A stretch of 64,000 bases of DNA from positions 3,844,001 through 3,908,000 of the forward strand of contig NZ_JANADP010000001.1 in NCBI RefSeq assembly GCF_024199945.1, given 5' to 3'. The first letter of the stretch is position 1, and each line of letters starts with the position of its first letter. Shown here piece after piece: positions 1-8,856 of the stretch. The notes beneath the pieces were generated by a model, which made no database searches, was not told the origin of the DNA, and saw nothing but the letters and a program-made list of their open reading frames with translations. Position numbers and translations under genes: made by a program. Source of the stretch: Bradyrhizobium sp. CCGUVB4N. GTDB taxonomy: Bacteria > Pseudomonadota > Alphaproteobacteria > Rhizobiales > Xanthobacteraceae.

Positions 1-80
1 ATTGCGGTCTAATCGGACGCCCAAGTTTTCGGCACAATATTCCCTTGGTTCCGCCCAATCGAACCGAAATTCCTGCCCCA

Positions 81-96
81 AACGTAAACATACGTT
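81..96. promoter_or_regulatory. Perfect 6-4-6 inverted repeat upstream of the first gene
   Basis: The sequence AACGTA-aaca-TACGTT is a perfect 6+6 inverted repeat 73 bases before the TTG start at 169. Its size and position suit a dimeric regulator's operator. A related ACGTA-containing inverted repeat lies at 29485-29523, upstream of the sugar-nucleotide operon. No promoter boxes were assigned. The regulatory role is inference. Confidence 0.3.
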
Positions 97-168
97 CACC
101 CGCAATGAGAGGCCGGTTGCACTCAGACTTGGAGGTGCTGGGGGCACTCACCACAAAGGGGAAGCGAT

Positions 169-1350
169 TTGACGCTACACTATACCGCAGGCAACAACAT
201 CAATGCACAGGGCACCTACACGCCAGCTGCGGCAGGCTTCAACCTGGCCGACGTTTCGTCGGTCGACGAGTTGAATGCACTGCCGGCCGGTGTGAAGGGC
301 ATGGTTTACCTCGATCAAGGGGACGGCGTTACCCAGAGCTTCATCGATGCGCTGAAGCCGTACATCGGTAACTCGAAGGTCTACGCCTTCTACCTCAAGG
401 ATGAGCCGGATCCGACGGGCCAGTACAATACGCTGGTGACGGCGGCCAACCTCAAGGCAGAGTCCGATTACATCCACGCCAACTTTCCCGGCGCGAAGAC
501 CTTCATCACCATGATGAACATGGGATCTTCGGAGAACCCGACCTTCGCGAACACCTACAATCCGGCCAACACCCACATCGATCTGTTCGGCATCGATCCG
601 TACCCGGTGCGGTCGGACATGAGCACGGTCGATTACACCATGATCGACAAGGCCGTGGCGGCCGCCGAGGCCGCGGGGATCTCGGTGGATCATATCGTCC
701 CGGTGTTCCAGACCTTCGGTGGCGGCAACTGGGCCGATGACAGCGGTGGCCACTACGTGATGCCGACGGCTGCGCAGGAACAGACGATGCTCGCTCACTG
801 GGCGGCGGTCGTGCCGAATCCGGCCTTCGATTACGCCTATGCGTGGGGCTCGCAAAATGGCGACACCGCACTCGAGAGCTCGTCCGCGTTGCAGAGCGTT
901 TTCCTGCAGCACAATACCGCCACGAGCACGACGGTCGGAGGCACCACTGGAAGCACCACCGGTACCACGACCGGCAGTTCGAGCGGAACCACGACGACCG
1001 GGACCGGGTCGACAGGTGGCACGACCACCGCATCGGGTGGCACGACCACCGGTACGAGCAGCGGGACCACGTCCGGCAGTGGTACGACCACGGGCTCGAC
1101 CAGCGGCAGTTCGTCCAGCGGCTCGACAACGACGACGACGACTGATCATCACCATCATCATCATGGGCTCGATTTCTCGCAGCTGACGTCCAGTTCAACG
1201 GTAACCGCATCGGCAGCTGTGGGGACGACCACGACGCCGACCGCGACCGCAACGCCAAGCGTCGCAACGGACACCACCACGGATGTTGGGCCTCATCATC
1301 TGACCGATCTGATCGGCCACCACACCGACCATCACTCCTGGCACCTCTGA
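169..1350 (+). CDS. Glycosidase-like TIM-barrel protein with Ser/Thr/Gly- and His-rich tail; candidate type I secretion substrate
   Basis: The 393-residue protein has two parts. Residues 1-250 form a globular domain with glycoside-hydrolase-like motifs: KDEPDPTG (about residue 78), DLFGIDPYP (about 140) and YAWGSQNGD (about 222). The rest is a low-complexity tail, first G/T/S repeats, then DHHHHHH and a His-rich terminus. A paralogue at 16824-17735 shares the globular domain but has an N-terminal membrane segment and no tail. Here the frame is closed upstream by a stop at 106-108, so TTG at 169 (preceded by AAGGGGA) is the best start and there is no signal peptide. Genes for a type I secretion ABC transporter and adaptor follow, so export by that system is a reasonable inference. 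Enzymatic activity is unproven, and a purely structural or metal-binding role is possible. Confidence 0.65.
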   Translation: MTLHYTAGNNINAQGTYTPAAAGFNLADVSSVDELNALPAGVKGMVYLDQGDGVTQSFIDALKPYIGNSKVYAFYLKDEPDPTGQYNTLVTAANLKAESDYIHANFPGAKTFITMMNMGSSENPTFANTYNPANTHIDLFGIDPYPVRSDMSTVDYTMIDKAVAAAEAAGISVDHIVPVFQTFGGGNWADDSGGHYVMPTAAQEQTMLAHWAAVVPNPAFDYAYAWGSQNGDTALESSSALQSVFLQHNTATSTTVGGTTGSTTGTTTGSSSGTTTTGTGSTGGTTTASGGTTTGTSSGTTSGSGTTTGSTSGSSSSGSTTTTTTDHHHHHHGLDFSQLTSSSTVTASAAVGTTTTPTATATPSVATDTTTDVGPHHLTDLIGHHTDHHSWHL

Positions 1351-1379
1351 GTTCAGAGGATCGCCTAACTCAATAAAGA

Positions 1380-1409
1380 CATACGCGGGGCGCGAATGCC
1401 CCGCGTATG
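1380..1409 (+). terminator. Strong 12-bp hairpin between secreted-protein gene and secretion genes
   Basis: CATACGCGGGGC pairs perfectly with GCCCCGCGTATG around a 6-base loop, starting 29 bases after the stop of the preceding gene. No T-run follows, so it is not a classical intrinsic terminator. A partial terminator or mRNA-stabilising hairpin that lets the cargo gene be expressed more than the transporter genes fits the layout. Confidence 0.6.
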
Positions 1410-1558
1410 AGAATAGCCTAGGGGACCGTTGGCGGCCGCACAGGTCGCGAGTCGGGGTGCCATTCTGCGCACTGCGGAATGTTGGAATGCGAGCGCCAGC
1501 GCTCGATCGCATGCAAATTTCAACCGCTTGCCGCTGCCCGATCAAGGGCCGCCCGGAT

Positions 1559-3385
1559 ATGCATATGTACGCTTCGGCAAAGGGCTCCGCGCTCGCGGAG
1601 GGATTTCGTCAGATACGTCCCGGCCTCCTCGCAGCCGGCGGACTATCGATATTCATAAACCTGCTGGTGTTCGTCTCTCCGCTCTACACCATGCAGATCT
1701 ACGATCGCGTGCTGACCAGCCGGAACGGAATGACCCTCCTGCTGCTCTCGCTGATCGCGCTCGCGCTCTTCGTCAGCTACGCGACGCTCGAACATTTTCG
1801 CAGCCGGATCCTCGTGCAGATCGGGCTCAGGTTCGACCAGCTTCTCTCGGGAGAGGTCTTCGAGACCGCGCTCGGGCATTCCCTGGCCACGGGCAGCTCG
1901 CATCATGTCCAGCTGCTTCGCGACGTGGACACCCTGCGGGAAGTCTTGTCGGGGGGCGTGATTACGTCGCTCATGGACGTGCCCTGGACGCCGATCTTCC
2001 TGGCAATATGCTTCCTGCTCCATCCCCTGATCGGCCTCGTTGCCCTGATCGGTGCGGTCATCATCCTTTTGCTGGCCTTCCTCAACGAGCGCGCCACCAA
2101 GGCGCCGCTCATTACGGCCGCGTCGAAGAATCTTCATGCGCTGGATCGATTGACGTCCTCGCTCCGCAACGCCGAGGCCATCCGGGCGCTTGGCATGGGG
2201 CCTGCCGTGCGCATCGCCTGGAGCTCGACGCATGGCGAGGCACTTCTCGACGGCGCCCGTGCGGGTGAGCGCGGCGGCACGCTCCTTGCGATTTCAAAAT
2301 TCTTGCGGATGGCCCTTCAGGTGTCGATCATGGGCGTGGGAGCCTATCTCGCGATCCAGCAGGAGATCTCGGGAGGCGTTCTGTTCGCGGCGTCGCTCAT
2401 CATGGGGCGCGCGCTCGCGCCGGTGGAAGCGGCCGTGTCGCAGTGGAAGGCCATCGTTGTCGCGCGTACATCATATGCGCGGCTCGATGCCGCGCTGCGG
2501 ACCCGGGCCGCAGAGCGGCCGCCGACCCGGCTGCCCGCGCTGGCCGGTGAAGTCTCGGTCGAAGCCGTGACGGTCCTCGTACCCGGATCGCAAATGCCTG
2601 CGGTGGCAGATGTGTCGTTCCGCCTGGCTCCAGGCGAAATTGTTGCCGTCGTTGGTCAGTCCGGCTCCGGCAAATCGACGCTGGCGCGAGCGTTGGTCGG
2701 TGCCTGGCCCATCGTTCGCGGTTGCGTGCGCATCGATGGCAGCGACACGAGGCATTTCGATGCCAATTTCCTCGGGCAGCGCCTCGGGTATCTTCCGCAA
2801 GACGTCGAATTGTTTGCCGGCACCGTTCGCGACAATATCGCCCGGTTCCGCGATGATGCGACAGACGAAGCGGTTGTCGAGGCTGCTCAACTGGCGTCCG
2901 CGCACGCCATGATCCAGCGGCTTCCGAAGGGTTATGACACCGTCATTGGCGACAATGGCGCGGGTCTTTCGGGCGGCCAGCGACAGCGTATCGGATTGGC
3001 GCGTGCGCTGTTCGGCAAGCCGGTGCTGGTCGTGCTCGACGAGCCGAATGCCAATCTGGACGGAGACGGCGACCGCGCGCTGGCCGATGCCCTCCAGGAG
3101 CTCCGGAAGCAGGGGGTGACCGTCGTGATCATCAACCATCGCCCCAATCTGCTTGCCCTCGTCGACAAAATCGTCTTCATGAACGAGGGTCGCCTTGGCC
3201 GGTTCGGCACACGCGACGAACTTCTTCCTGCGCTGCTGGGGCAGGCCGTCACGCCGATGCATCGCGAACCGCGAGTGCCGGCCGATCGCCGCCACCAGGC
3301 CGAAATTCATCATCGCGCCGACGGCGCCCCCCGCAACGTTTACCTCTCGAATTCGGCGCGGCCCGCGCACGCGACGAGGCAATGA
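1559..3385 (+). CDS. Type I secretion ABC transporter, PrtD-like (permease/ATPase)
   Basis: This inner-membrane ABC exporter half-transporter powers one-step secretion through a PrtD-PrtE-TolC-type channel. It has a hydrophobic region (FINLLVFVSPLYTMQIYDRVL near the N-terminus, several further segments to residue ~290) and an ATPase domain with Walker A GQSGSGKST (about residue 366), signature LSGGQRQR (about 470), Walker B VLVVLDEP and H-loop INHR. There is no N-terminal C39 domain, which matches PrtD/LapB-like exporters of proteins without leader peptides. The frame is open from 1457; ATG at 1559 was chosen because similarity to the family starts just after it, though ATG at 1565 is also possible. 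The stop overlaps the next start in ATGA. Confidence 0.9.
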   Translation: MHMYASAKGSALAEGFRQIRPGLLAAGGLSIFINLLVFVSPLYTMQIYDRVLTSRNGMTLLLLSLIALALFVSYATLEHFRSRILVQIGLRFDQLLSGEVFETALGHSLATGSSHHVQLLRDVDTLREVLSGGVITSLMDVPWTPIFLAICFLLHPLIGLVALIGAVIILLLAFLNERATKAPLITAASKNLHALDRLTSSLRNAEAIRALGMGPAVRIAWSSTHGEALLDGARAGERGGTLLAISKFLRMALQVSIMGVGAYLAIQQEISGGVLFAASLIMGRALAPVEAAVSQWKAIVVARTSYARLDAALRTRAAERPPTRLPALAGEVSVEAVTVLVPGSQMPAVADVSFRLAPGEIVAVVGQSGSGKSTLARALVGAWPIVRGCVRIDGSDTRHFDANFLGQRLGYLPQDVELFAGTVRDNIARFRDDATDEAVVEAAQLASAHAMIQRLPKGYDTVIGDNGAGLSGGQRQRIGLARALFGKPVLVVLDEPNANLDGDGDRALADALQELRKQGVTVVIINHRPNLLALVDKIVFMNEGRLGRFGTRDELLPALLGQAVTPMHREPRVPADRRHQAEIHHRADGAPRNVYLSNSARPAHATRQ

Positions 3386-4890
3386 TGGACGACAACATGC
3401 TGTCGCTGAAAGAGAGAAGTCTTCATATTGAATTCACGGAGCTCCTGAAGCGCTTGAACGGAAGTGACAAGCCCCAAAGGGGCGATGCCGTGCGCAGCGG
3501 CATCGCCAGCTTGCGGTCGCAGGCAAGGCGGCTTGTTCCCCTTGCGAGGGCAGCGCGCTCGACCTTTTCGAATTGGTACGCGCGGCGAGATCAAGGCGGC
3601 ACGCCTGGCGGCGACTGGCATGCCCCGGCGCGACGAGGCTTCGCCGTGGTGTTCTTCACGTTCGCCGTATTCGGCGGTTGGGCCGCGCTGGCCTCGATCG
3701 ATGGTGCGGTGGTGGCCACGGGGTCGGTGGTCGTCGAGAGCGACAAGAAGGCGGTGCAGCACCTCGAGGGCGGTATCGTGCAGAGCCTGATGGTGACCGG
3801 CGACGCTCACGTCGCGGAAGGGCAGGTCTTGTTGCGGCTCGATTCAACCCAGGAACGGGCGAAACAGGAGATCGCGCGCTCGGCCGTTTATTCGGCGATC
3901 GGTGAGGAGGCACGCCTGCAGGCTGAAGCCGCGGGAAGGGACAAGATCGCGTTTCCTGCCGACCTCACCCAGAATGCTTCCGACCCAGCTGCGCAACGCG
4001 CGATGGGCGACCAGAAGCGGCGCTTTGACGAACGCCGTGCCGCGCGGAAAATCGAGATATCGATTCTTGAAGAGCGCATCGCGCAGGCGCAGCGGCAGAT
4101 TCAGGGAAACGATGCGCAAAGCAAGGCGACGCGGGCGCAGTACGATAGTGTGAGCCAGGAATATGCCAAGCTCAAGCCGCTCGCCGATCAGGGGATCGTT
4201 GCTTTCGCACGCGTCGCAACGCTCGAGCGCAGCAAGTCCGAGCTCGACGGCAAGATCGGCGCTTACGAGGCCGATATCGCCCGCTATGGACGCGTGATCG
4301 ACGAGTCGCGGTTGCAGATCGAGCAGGTCGGACAGAAGGTCCTGGAGGAGGCGACCGGCAAGCTGACCGAGACGAGGGCGCAACTTGCCGATGCGCGCGA
4401 GAAGCTGCGGGTCGCCGATGATGTTCTGGCTCGAATGGAGGTGCGTGCGCCGCGCGCCGGACGCATCGTGAATTTGAAAGTGCACACGGTGGGAGCGGTC
4501 GTCAAGGCGGGCGACGTTCTGATGGAGGTCGTTCCCGACAACGACGTGCTCGTGGTTTCGGCGAGGGTGTCGTCCCTCGACATCAACCATGTGCAGGTCG
4601 GTCTACCCACGGAGATCCGGCTTCCTTCGTTCAAGGCTCGCTCCACCCCGATTGCCGTGGGAGAGGTCCTCTCGATCGCAGCCGATGCCGTTCGCGATGA
4701 AGCGACGCATCAACCGTATTACGAGGTCAAGGTCTCGGTAGAGGTGGCTAAATTCCCCGAGGCGATCCGGGAAAAGCTCAAGCCCGGCATGATGGCCGAC
4801 GTGCTCATCGCAACCGGGGAGCGCACCGTGCTGGCCTATCTCACGCAACCGATGACGGACGCGATACGTCGCGGCATGCGGGAGAACTAG
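3382..4890 (+). CDS. Type I secretion membrane-fusion protein, HlyD/PrtE-like
   Basis: This 502-residue periplasmic adaptor joins the ABC exporter at 1559-3385 to an outer-membrane TolC-type channel. A single membrane segment (FAVVFFTFAVFGGWAALASI, about residues 90-110) is followed by the lipoyl half-motif ATGSVVVESDKKAVQHLEGG, a long coiled-coil hairpin (residues ~165-345) and a second lipoyl/beta-barrel part (VRAPRAGRIVNLKVHTVGAVV). The C-terminus has the family pattern KPGMMADVLIATGERTVLAYL. The first ~90 residues are a longer cytoplasmic leader than usual. Translation is coupled to the upstream gene by an ATGA overlap. No TolC homologue is encoded nearby. Confidence 0.9.
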   Translation: MMDDNMLSLKERSLHIEFTELLKRLNGSDKPQRGDAVRSGIASLRSQARRLVPLARAARSTFSNWYARRDQGGTPGGDWHAPARRGFAVVFFTFAVFGGWAALASIDGAVVATGSVVVESDKKAVQHLEGGIVQSLMVTGDAHVAEGQVLLRLDSTQERAKQEIARSAVYSAIGEEARLQAEAAGRDKIAFPADLTQNASDPAAQRAMGDQKRRFDERRAARKIEISILEERIAQAQRQIQGNDAQSKATRAQYDSVSQEYAKLKPLADQGIVAFARVATLERSKSELDGKIGAYEADIARYGRVIDESRLQIEQVGQKVLEEATGKLTETRAQLADAREKLRVADDVLARMEVRAPRAGRIVNLKVHTVGAVVKAGDVLMEVVPDNDVLVVSARVSSLDINHVQVGLPTEIRLPSFKARSTPIAVGEVLSIAADAVRDEATHQPYYEVKVSVEVAKFPEAIREKLKPGMMADVLIATGERTVLAYLTQPMTDAIRRGMREN

Positions 4891-4949
4891 CGCGCAGGAG
4901 GCTGGAGCTTGGGAGAGGCGGCCGATCTCTGATCAGATGGAGCGCCTGC

Positions 4950-5567
4950 TCACGATGCCGGCCAATTGCAGGCGGTCGCGAGCTTGCGTCGGACCGAATC
5001 CAGGCCGACGAGGTCAAACGTGTTTTCGTATGGGAGCGGCTTTCCCGCGTAGACCCTGATCAGAAGCCGGCCGCCCTCCGGCATCGCTCGGAACAGGCGA
5101 ACGGCGTCCCCCTGATAAGTCAGACTTCTTCCTCCCTCCGTCGCGCGCCAGCGTTCTTCGACGATTGGCTCGTCGTTGATCTGGTGCACGACTTTCACCT
5201 CGGTCTCTGGAGGCTGCTTCCAGGATGGCGAGGTGGGTATTGTCAGCTCGGTCCGACCGCCGCGACAGCGGATCGCGATCGAGGAGGGCGCATCCTTCGC
5301 GGCCCGACGTCCCATCGTCTGCGCCGAGATCTGCGGCTTGTAGTCCACCGGGGAGGTCGTCTCGCTGATGACCCAGTCCCGCGCTCGCGGTAGTGCCGAA
5401 GTGGTCGGCTCTGCCTCTCCCAGCAGATCGTCGACGCATTTCAGCCGTTCCATTCCTTGGTATCGGGCACATTCCTTCAACCGGTCGGTCGCATCGCCCG
5501 CCTGTGCGAGGGTCGGCGGGCTCAGACTTGCGAGTGTCATCAAGGCTACGGCACTTAAGGGCCTCAT
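4950..5567 (-). CDS. Exported VasI/TagO-like protein (T6SS-associated family) outside a T6SS locus
   Basis: This is a 205-residue protein with a clear signal peptide (MRPLSAVALMTLASLSPPTLAQA). The mature part matches the VasI/TagO pattern: CARYQGMERLKCVDDL at the N-terminus, a DWVIS strand, IAIRCRGGRTEL in the middle, and FDLVGLDSVRRKLATACNW at the end. The start at 5567 was chosen because it gives the signal peptide and overlaps the upstream gene's stop as ATGA; the frame is open further upstream but that extension looks non-coding. It is the last gene of a three-gene minus-strand operon with a TAXI binding protein and a coiled-coil protein. No other type VI secretion gene is present, so an independent envelope role is likely. 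Confidence 0.7.
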   Translation of the reverse strand: MRPLSAVALMTLASLSPPTLAQAGDATDRLKECARYQGMERLKCVDDLLGEAEPTTSALPRARDWVISETTSPVDYKPQISAQTMGRRAAKDAPSSIAIRCRGGRTELTIPTSPSWKQPPETEVKVVHQINDEPIVEERWRATEGGRSLTYQGDAVRLFRAMPEGGRLLIRVYAGKPLPYENTFDLVGLDSVRRKLATACNWPAS

Positions 5568-6583
5568 CGCGACAGTCCAACCGTTGCGCCCGGCGAGCGA
5601 TCGAGCCATTCCTGCGCGGGGCCGAAGCGGGCGAGGCTGGGAACGCCCGCACGGAGGCTCACGTCCTTCCATTTCGGATCGAAGCCGGGTGACTGCAGCC
5701 GGTCGAGCCGGCCGAACAACTGCTCCACGAAGCGGGCCATGCGCGCGTAGCGATCGGATTGTTTCGGCCAGTTGTAGCCCGCCAGAATGGTCGGAACCGC
5801 GATGGTCGAGATGCGTTCGCCCTGCGGCACGAGGCTCGGATAGTCCGCCGAGCTGATCGCAGACGGTAGGTAGTAGTCCTCGAACCGCGAATCGTACTCC
5901 ACAGGCAGGAATTTGTACCCGGGCTCCCAACGCCCCTTCAGGAAGGCATCGATCGGCTTCGACGTGATGAACACGACCGCCGCGATTTCTCCGCTCTTCA
6001 TTTGCTGGAGTGCGACCTGATGGGGGATGAACATCTTCTCGACGTTTAGCCCCAGCCGGCTGAAAATCAGTGGACCGGAATAGGCAGCCGCTGTGCCTTG
6101 CGTGTTGAAATTGACCTTCTTCCCCTTGAGATCATCGAGCGACTTGATCTCGGGACGCACAAAGACGTGCAGTTCGGCCGGGAAGAGATTGAGAATGTAA
6201 ACGATGCGCCGGTCGATCGACGGTACCTGGGCCTTGTACTCGTCGAGGGCGTCCGTATTGATGATCGCCGCGTCCACTCCTCGCAGGTAGAGTAGCGAAT
6301 TGACGTTCTCCGTCGCGCCGGTCGTCACGATCGGGATGACGTGGAGCTTGTCTTCCTCGTTGACGACTCGAGCGATCTCCGCCGCAAGCCGAAGCGGAGC
6401 ACCTTCAATGAGGCCGCCTGCGAGCCCGACCGTCCAGGCATTGATGCGCTCCTTTGCGATGACGTCGGCGTTCTTTGCCGCTGCCGGCGGAGCGGGTGGC
6501 TGTTTCGCAGACTGGGCGTTCGCCGTCATCTGCAAGCCGAGCAGCGCCGCTGCAATCGTGGACGCGAGCCTGATCATGCCCAT
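5564..6583 (-). CDS. TAXI-family TRAP-type periplasmic solute-binding protein
   Basis: This 339-residue exported protein starts with a signal peptide (MGMIRLASTIAAALLGLQMTANA). The fold matches TAXI solute receptors: WTVGLAGGLIEGAPLRLAAEIARV, VTTGATENVNSLLYLRGVDAAIINTD, LHVFVRPEIKSLDDLKGKKV and VPTILAGYNW. The start has GGAGA eight bases upstream. TAXI proteins normally deliver ligands to a TRAP membrane permease, but no such permease is encoded here. The gene instead overlaps a VasI-like gene by ATGA and follows a coiled-coil gene, so it may sense or bind a ligand for that envelope complex. The ligand cannot be read from the sequence. Confidence 0.8.
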   Translation of the reverse strand: MGMIRLASTIAAALLGLQMTANAQSAKQPPAPPAAAKNADVIAKERINAWTVGLAGGLIEGAPLRLAAEIARVVNEEDKLHVIPIVTTGATENVNSLLYLRGVDAAIINTDALDEYKAQVPSIDRRIVYILNLFPAELHVFVRPEIKSLDDLKGKKVNFNTQGTAAAYSGPLIFSRLGLNVEKMFIPHQVALQQMKSGEIAAVVFITSKPIDAFLKGRWEPGYKFLPVEYDSRFEDYYLPSAISSADYPSLVPQGERISTIAVPTILAGYNWPKQSDRYARMARFVEQLFGRLDRLQSPGFDPKWKDVSLRAGVPSLARFGPAQEWLDRSPGATVGLSR

Positions 6584-6625
6584 AGGTCTGTCTCCGTCAT
6601 CTAGCCATTCGAGATTGATCCGACG

Positions 6626-8611
6626 CTACTTCAGCGCCTTGATCCGCTCCTCCGCATCATCAATGCCGCCAGCCTTGGCCTTTTGATACAGGTCGCGCGC
6701 CTTCGCCGGGTCGCCGGTCACTCCGCGTGCACGCCACGATTCCAGAACCGGCGGATCATAGGTCTCTGCGAGCATGAAGGCGGCCCGCGCGCTGCCGCGC
6801 GCAAGGGCCAGCTCGAGCAACTGGCGGGCGCTGCTGATATCGGCCTGCCGCAGCAACGCATTCGCCCGTGCAAGCAGCTTCTGTTCGTCCGCAGGGGTGC
6901 GGGACGGCGCCGGCGTCGGAAGCGGAACGGAGCGCTCCGACGCTGCGGCAACCTTGGGATCCGCCGCGGGAATACGATCCGCCGCCTGAGCCTGCGGTGT
7001 CGATCGGGCCGATTCAGGAGAGCGTTGCGGGTTGGAGGCGACAGTCCGGGGTGAATCCTGCTCGAGCGAGCGGCCCCTTGCCTCGGTGTTGGGAGCGGAA
7101 TCGGCTACACGCCCCTTTTCGGTCTGTGCCGGCGGCGGGCTTGCGGACGCATTTGTTGAAGTCCGTTTTCCAATCGCCTGCTCAAGCCTGATCTTGGTCG
7201 ACGCAAGCTCGCGCGCGAGAGCGTCGGCGCGCTCGTGTTCAGCAGCGAGCGCATCGTTCTGCTTCGCCGTCGTCGCGCTGAGCTCAGTGACTCTGAGGAT
7301 CTCGGCATAGGCGACGACCAGGCCAGCCGATCGTTCCTCGACCTCCTTCCGCGCAGAGGCCAGTTCGCGGAGGAGACCCTCACTCTTGGCCCGCTCTTTG
7401 AGCAGCTCCTTCTTGTTCGCGGCTAGTGCAGCATCGGCGGCCAGTGCGGCCTCCCGAGCGGCGAAACGCGCGTCGTCGCGCTCGCTCGTCAGCGACTTCG
7501 TTTCGCGTGCTAGCGTGTCTGCCCTGTCTCGCTGCTGCCCGAGTTCGCGTTCCAGCACCTGCCTCTGCTCGGTTTCGGCTGCACTGGCCTTGACGGACGC
7601 GGCACGCGCGGCATCCAACTCGGCCTGGATGGAGCCGAGCTGCTTTGAGGCGGCGTCTGCGCGATCTCGCTGTTGCGCGAGTTCGTTTTCCGCGGCGAGA
7701 GCCCGCTCCGACTTTGCCGCGGCCGCCTTCGCAACGTCAGAGGTCTCGGCGCGAGCTGTATTGGCCGCCGCCCGCAGGGTGACCAGTTCGCTTGCGGCGG
7801 CATTAGCCCTGTCGCGTTGCAGCTTCAACTCCTGCTCCAGGGCCTGTTTCTGCGTGGCCTCGGCGGCGGCGACTTTGGAAGAGTCGGTAGCTGCGGTCCG
7901 TGCGGTTTCGAGCGCGGCCCTGAGCGAAGTCAGTTCGGTGACGGCAGCCTCGGATCCGTCGTGTTGCTGCTTCAGCTCGACTTCGAGCGCTTGCGTCCGT
8001 GCAACCTCCGAGGCGAGGGCCGTTGAGGCCTCCGTCGCGGCGCTTCGCGCGACGTCGAGATCCGATCGGAGCGATGCAAGTTCGGCCGCAGTGCTCTCTT
8101 TCCCGGCTCGCGGTTCGATGACCGGCTCTTGCTTGGGATCCAGGGAGGGGATCTGCATCGCCCTTGAAGCTGCGATCCGGGCCGCTTCGAGCTCTGCCCT
8201 GAGGAATGAGAGGTCTCGCGTGAGATTACTGACCTTGTCCCGTTCGAGCTCGAGAGCGTGGGTTTGTCGGATCCCCAGCTCAATGGCACCAAGGGCGTGC
8301 TCGCGGTCGCGCTGGGCGGCGCTAAGCTCTGCCCGGACACTCGTCAGCTCACGTGCGAGTCTGTCGGCCCGATCACGCTCCTGTTCGAGCGCCTGCTGCT
8401 GCCTGATCCGTTCGGCTTCAACTGCCGGGACGCCGAACTCGACATCGTCGCGCGAACCGGCATGTGCTAACCCGACAAGCAGTGCCAGGACGAAAGTCGT
8501 CGCCGCAGCTGTTCGCGCAAGAGCGCCGCCGAGCGATCGGCCCTGCCGGACAGAACCGGGACCCCCGCTCAGCGAGACAGTCGTTTCGTGCGCAATTGCC
8601 TGTAACCTCAT
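6626..8611 (-). CDS. Membrane-anchored coiled-coil protein with Sel1-like C-terminus
   Basis: This 661-residue protein has an N-terminal signal or anchor segment (TAAATTFVLALLVGLAHA, residues ~33-51). Residues ~60-480 are an almost continuous Ala/Glu/Arg-rich coiled coil built of degenerate units (ELxxQRDRADAAxxEL and similar, about every 40-45 residues). A Pro/Ser-rich linker follows, then a C-terminal domain resembling TPR/Sel1 repeats (ARANALLRQADISSARQLLELALARGSARAAFMLAETYDP...ARDLYQKAKAGGIDDAEERIKAL). It is first in the operon with the TAXI and VasI-like genes. A structural scaffold in the periplasm is the simplest reading; its function is unknown. The region also shows a long open frame on the opposite strand, a by-product of the biased composition. 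Confidence 0.75.
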   Translation of the reverse strand: MRLQAIAHETTVSLSGGPGSVRQGRSLGGALARTAAATTFVLALLVGLAHAGSRDDVEFGVPAVEAERIRQQQALEQERDRADRLARELTSVRAELSAAQRDREHALGAIELGIRQTHALELERDKVSNLTRDLSFLRAELEAARIAASRAMQIPSLDPKQEPVIEPRAGKESTAAELASLRSDLDVARSAATEASTALASEVARTQALEVELKQQHDGSEAAVTELTSLRAALETARTAATDSSKVAAAEATQKQALEQELKLQRDRANAAASELVTLRAAANTARAETSDVAKAAAAKSERALAAENELAQQRDRADAASKQLGSIQAELDAARAASVKASAAETEQRQVLERELGQQRDRADTLARETKSLTSERDDARFAAREAALAADAALAANKKELLKERAKSEGLLRELASARKEVEERSAGLVVAYAEILRVTELSATTAKQNDALAAEHERADALARELASTKIRLEQAIGKRTSTNASASPPPAQTEKGRVADSAPNTEARGRSLEQDSPRTVASNPQRSPESARSTPQAQAADRIPAADPKVAAASERSVPLPTPAPSRTPADEQKLLARANALLRQADISSARQLLELALARGSARAAFMLAETYDPPVLESWRARGVTGDPAKARDLYQKAKAGGIDDAEERIKALK

Positions 8612-8856
8612 CGTAACAGCTCAGACTGGCTTTGGGCACCTTGCCGTACAGCGACACCAATGACATCGCCTTGGTCGGTGCCCTGTCGAGGTCGCAGGGT
8701 AGGTAGCCACAAGGAGGTAGCGGGGCGTCGCTTCGGGAATAAAGTAGATCGTCTGCGCTGCCGCTGCGCTTTCCTTGACCGGCGCAGCCTCGCGCAACAG
8801 ATTGGGACGGACCAGCCGAGGCTGCGCGTGTTCCGCACAAACCAGGGGAAGACAGC

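Noticed and set aside
59..168. A longer start for the first TIM-barrel protein, with a signal peptide
   Set aside because: The frame contains a stop at 106-108, and no signal-like segment was found in the other frames.
7386..8663. A 425-codon plus-strand frame (Ser/Ala/Arg-rich)
   Set aside because: It is antisense to the coiled-coil gene and reflects its biased codons; the minus-strand protein has an export signal and a recognisable C-terminal domain.
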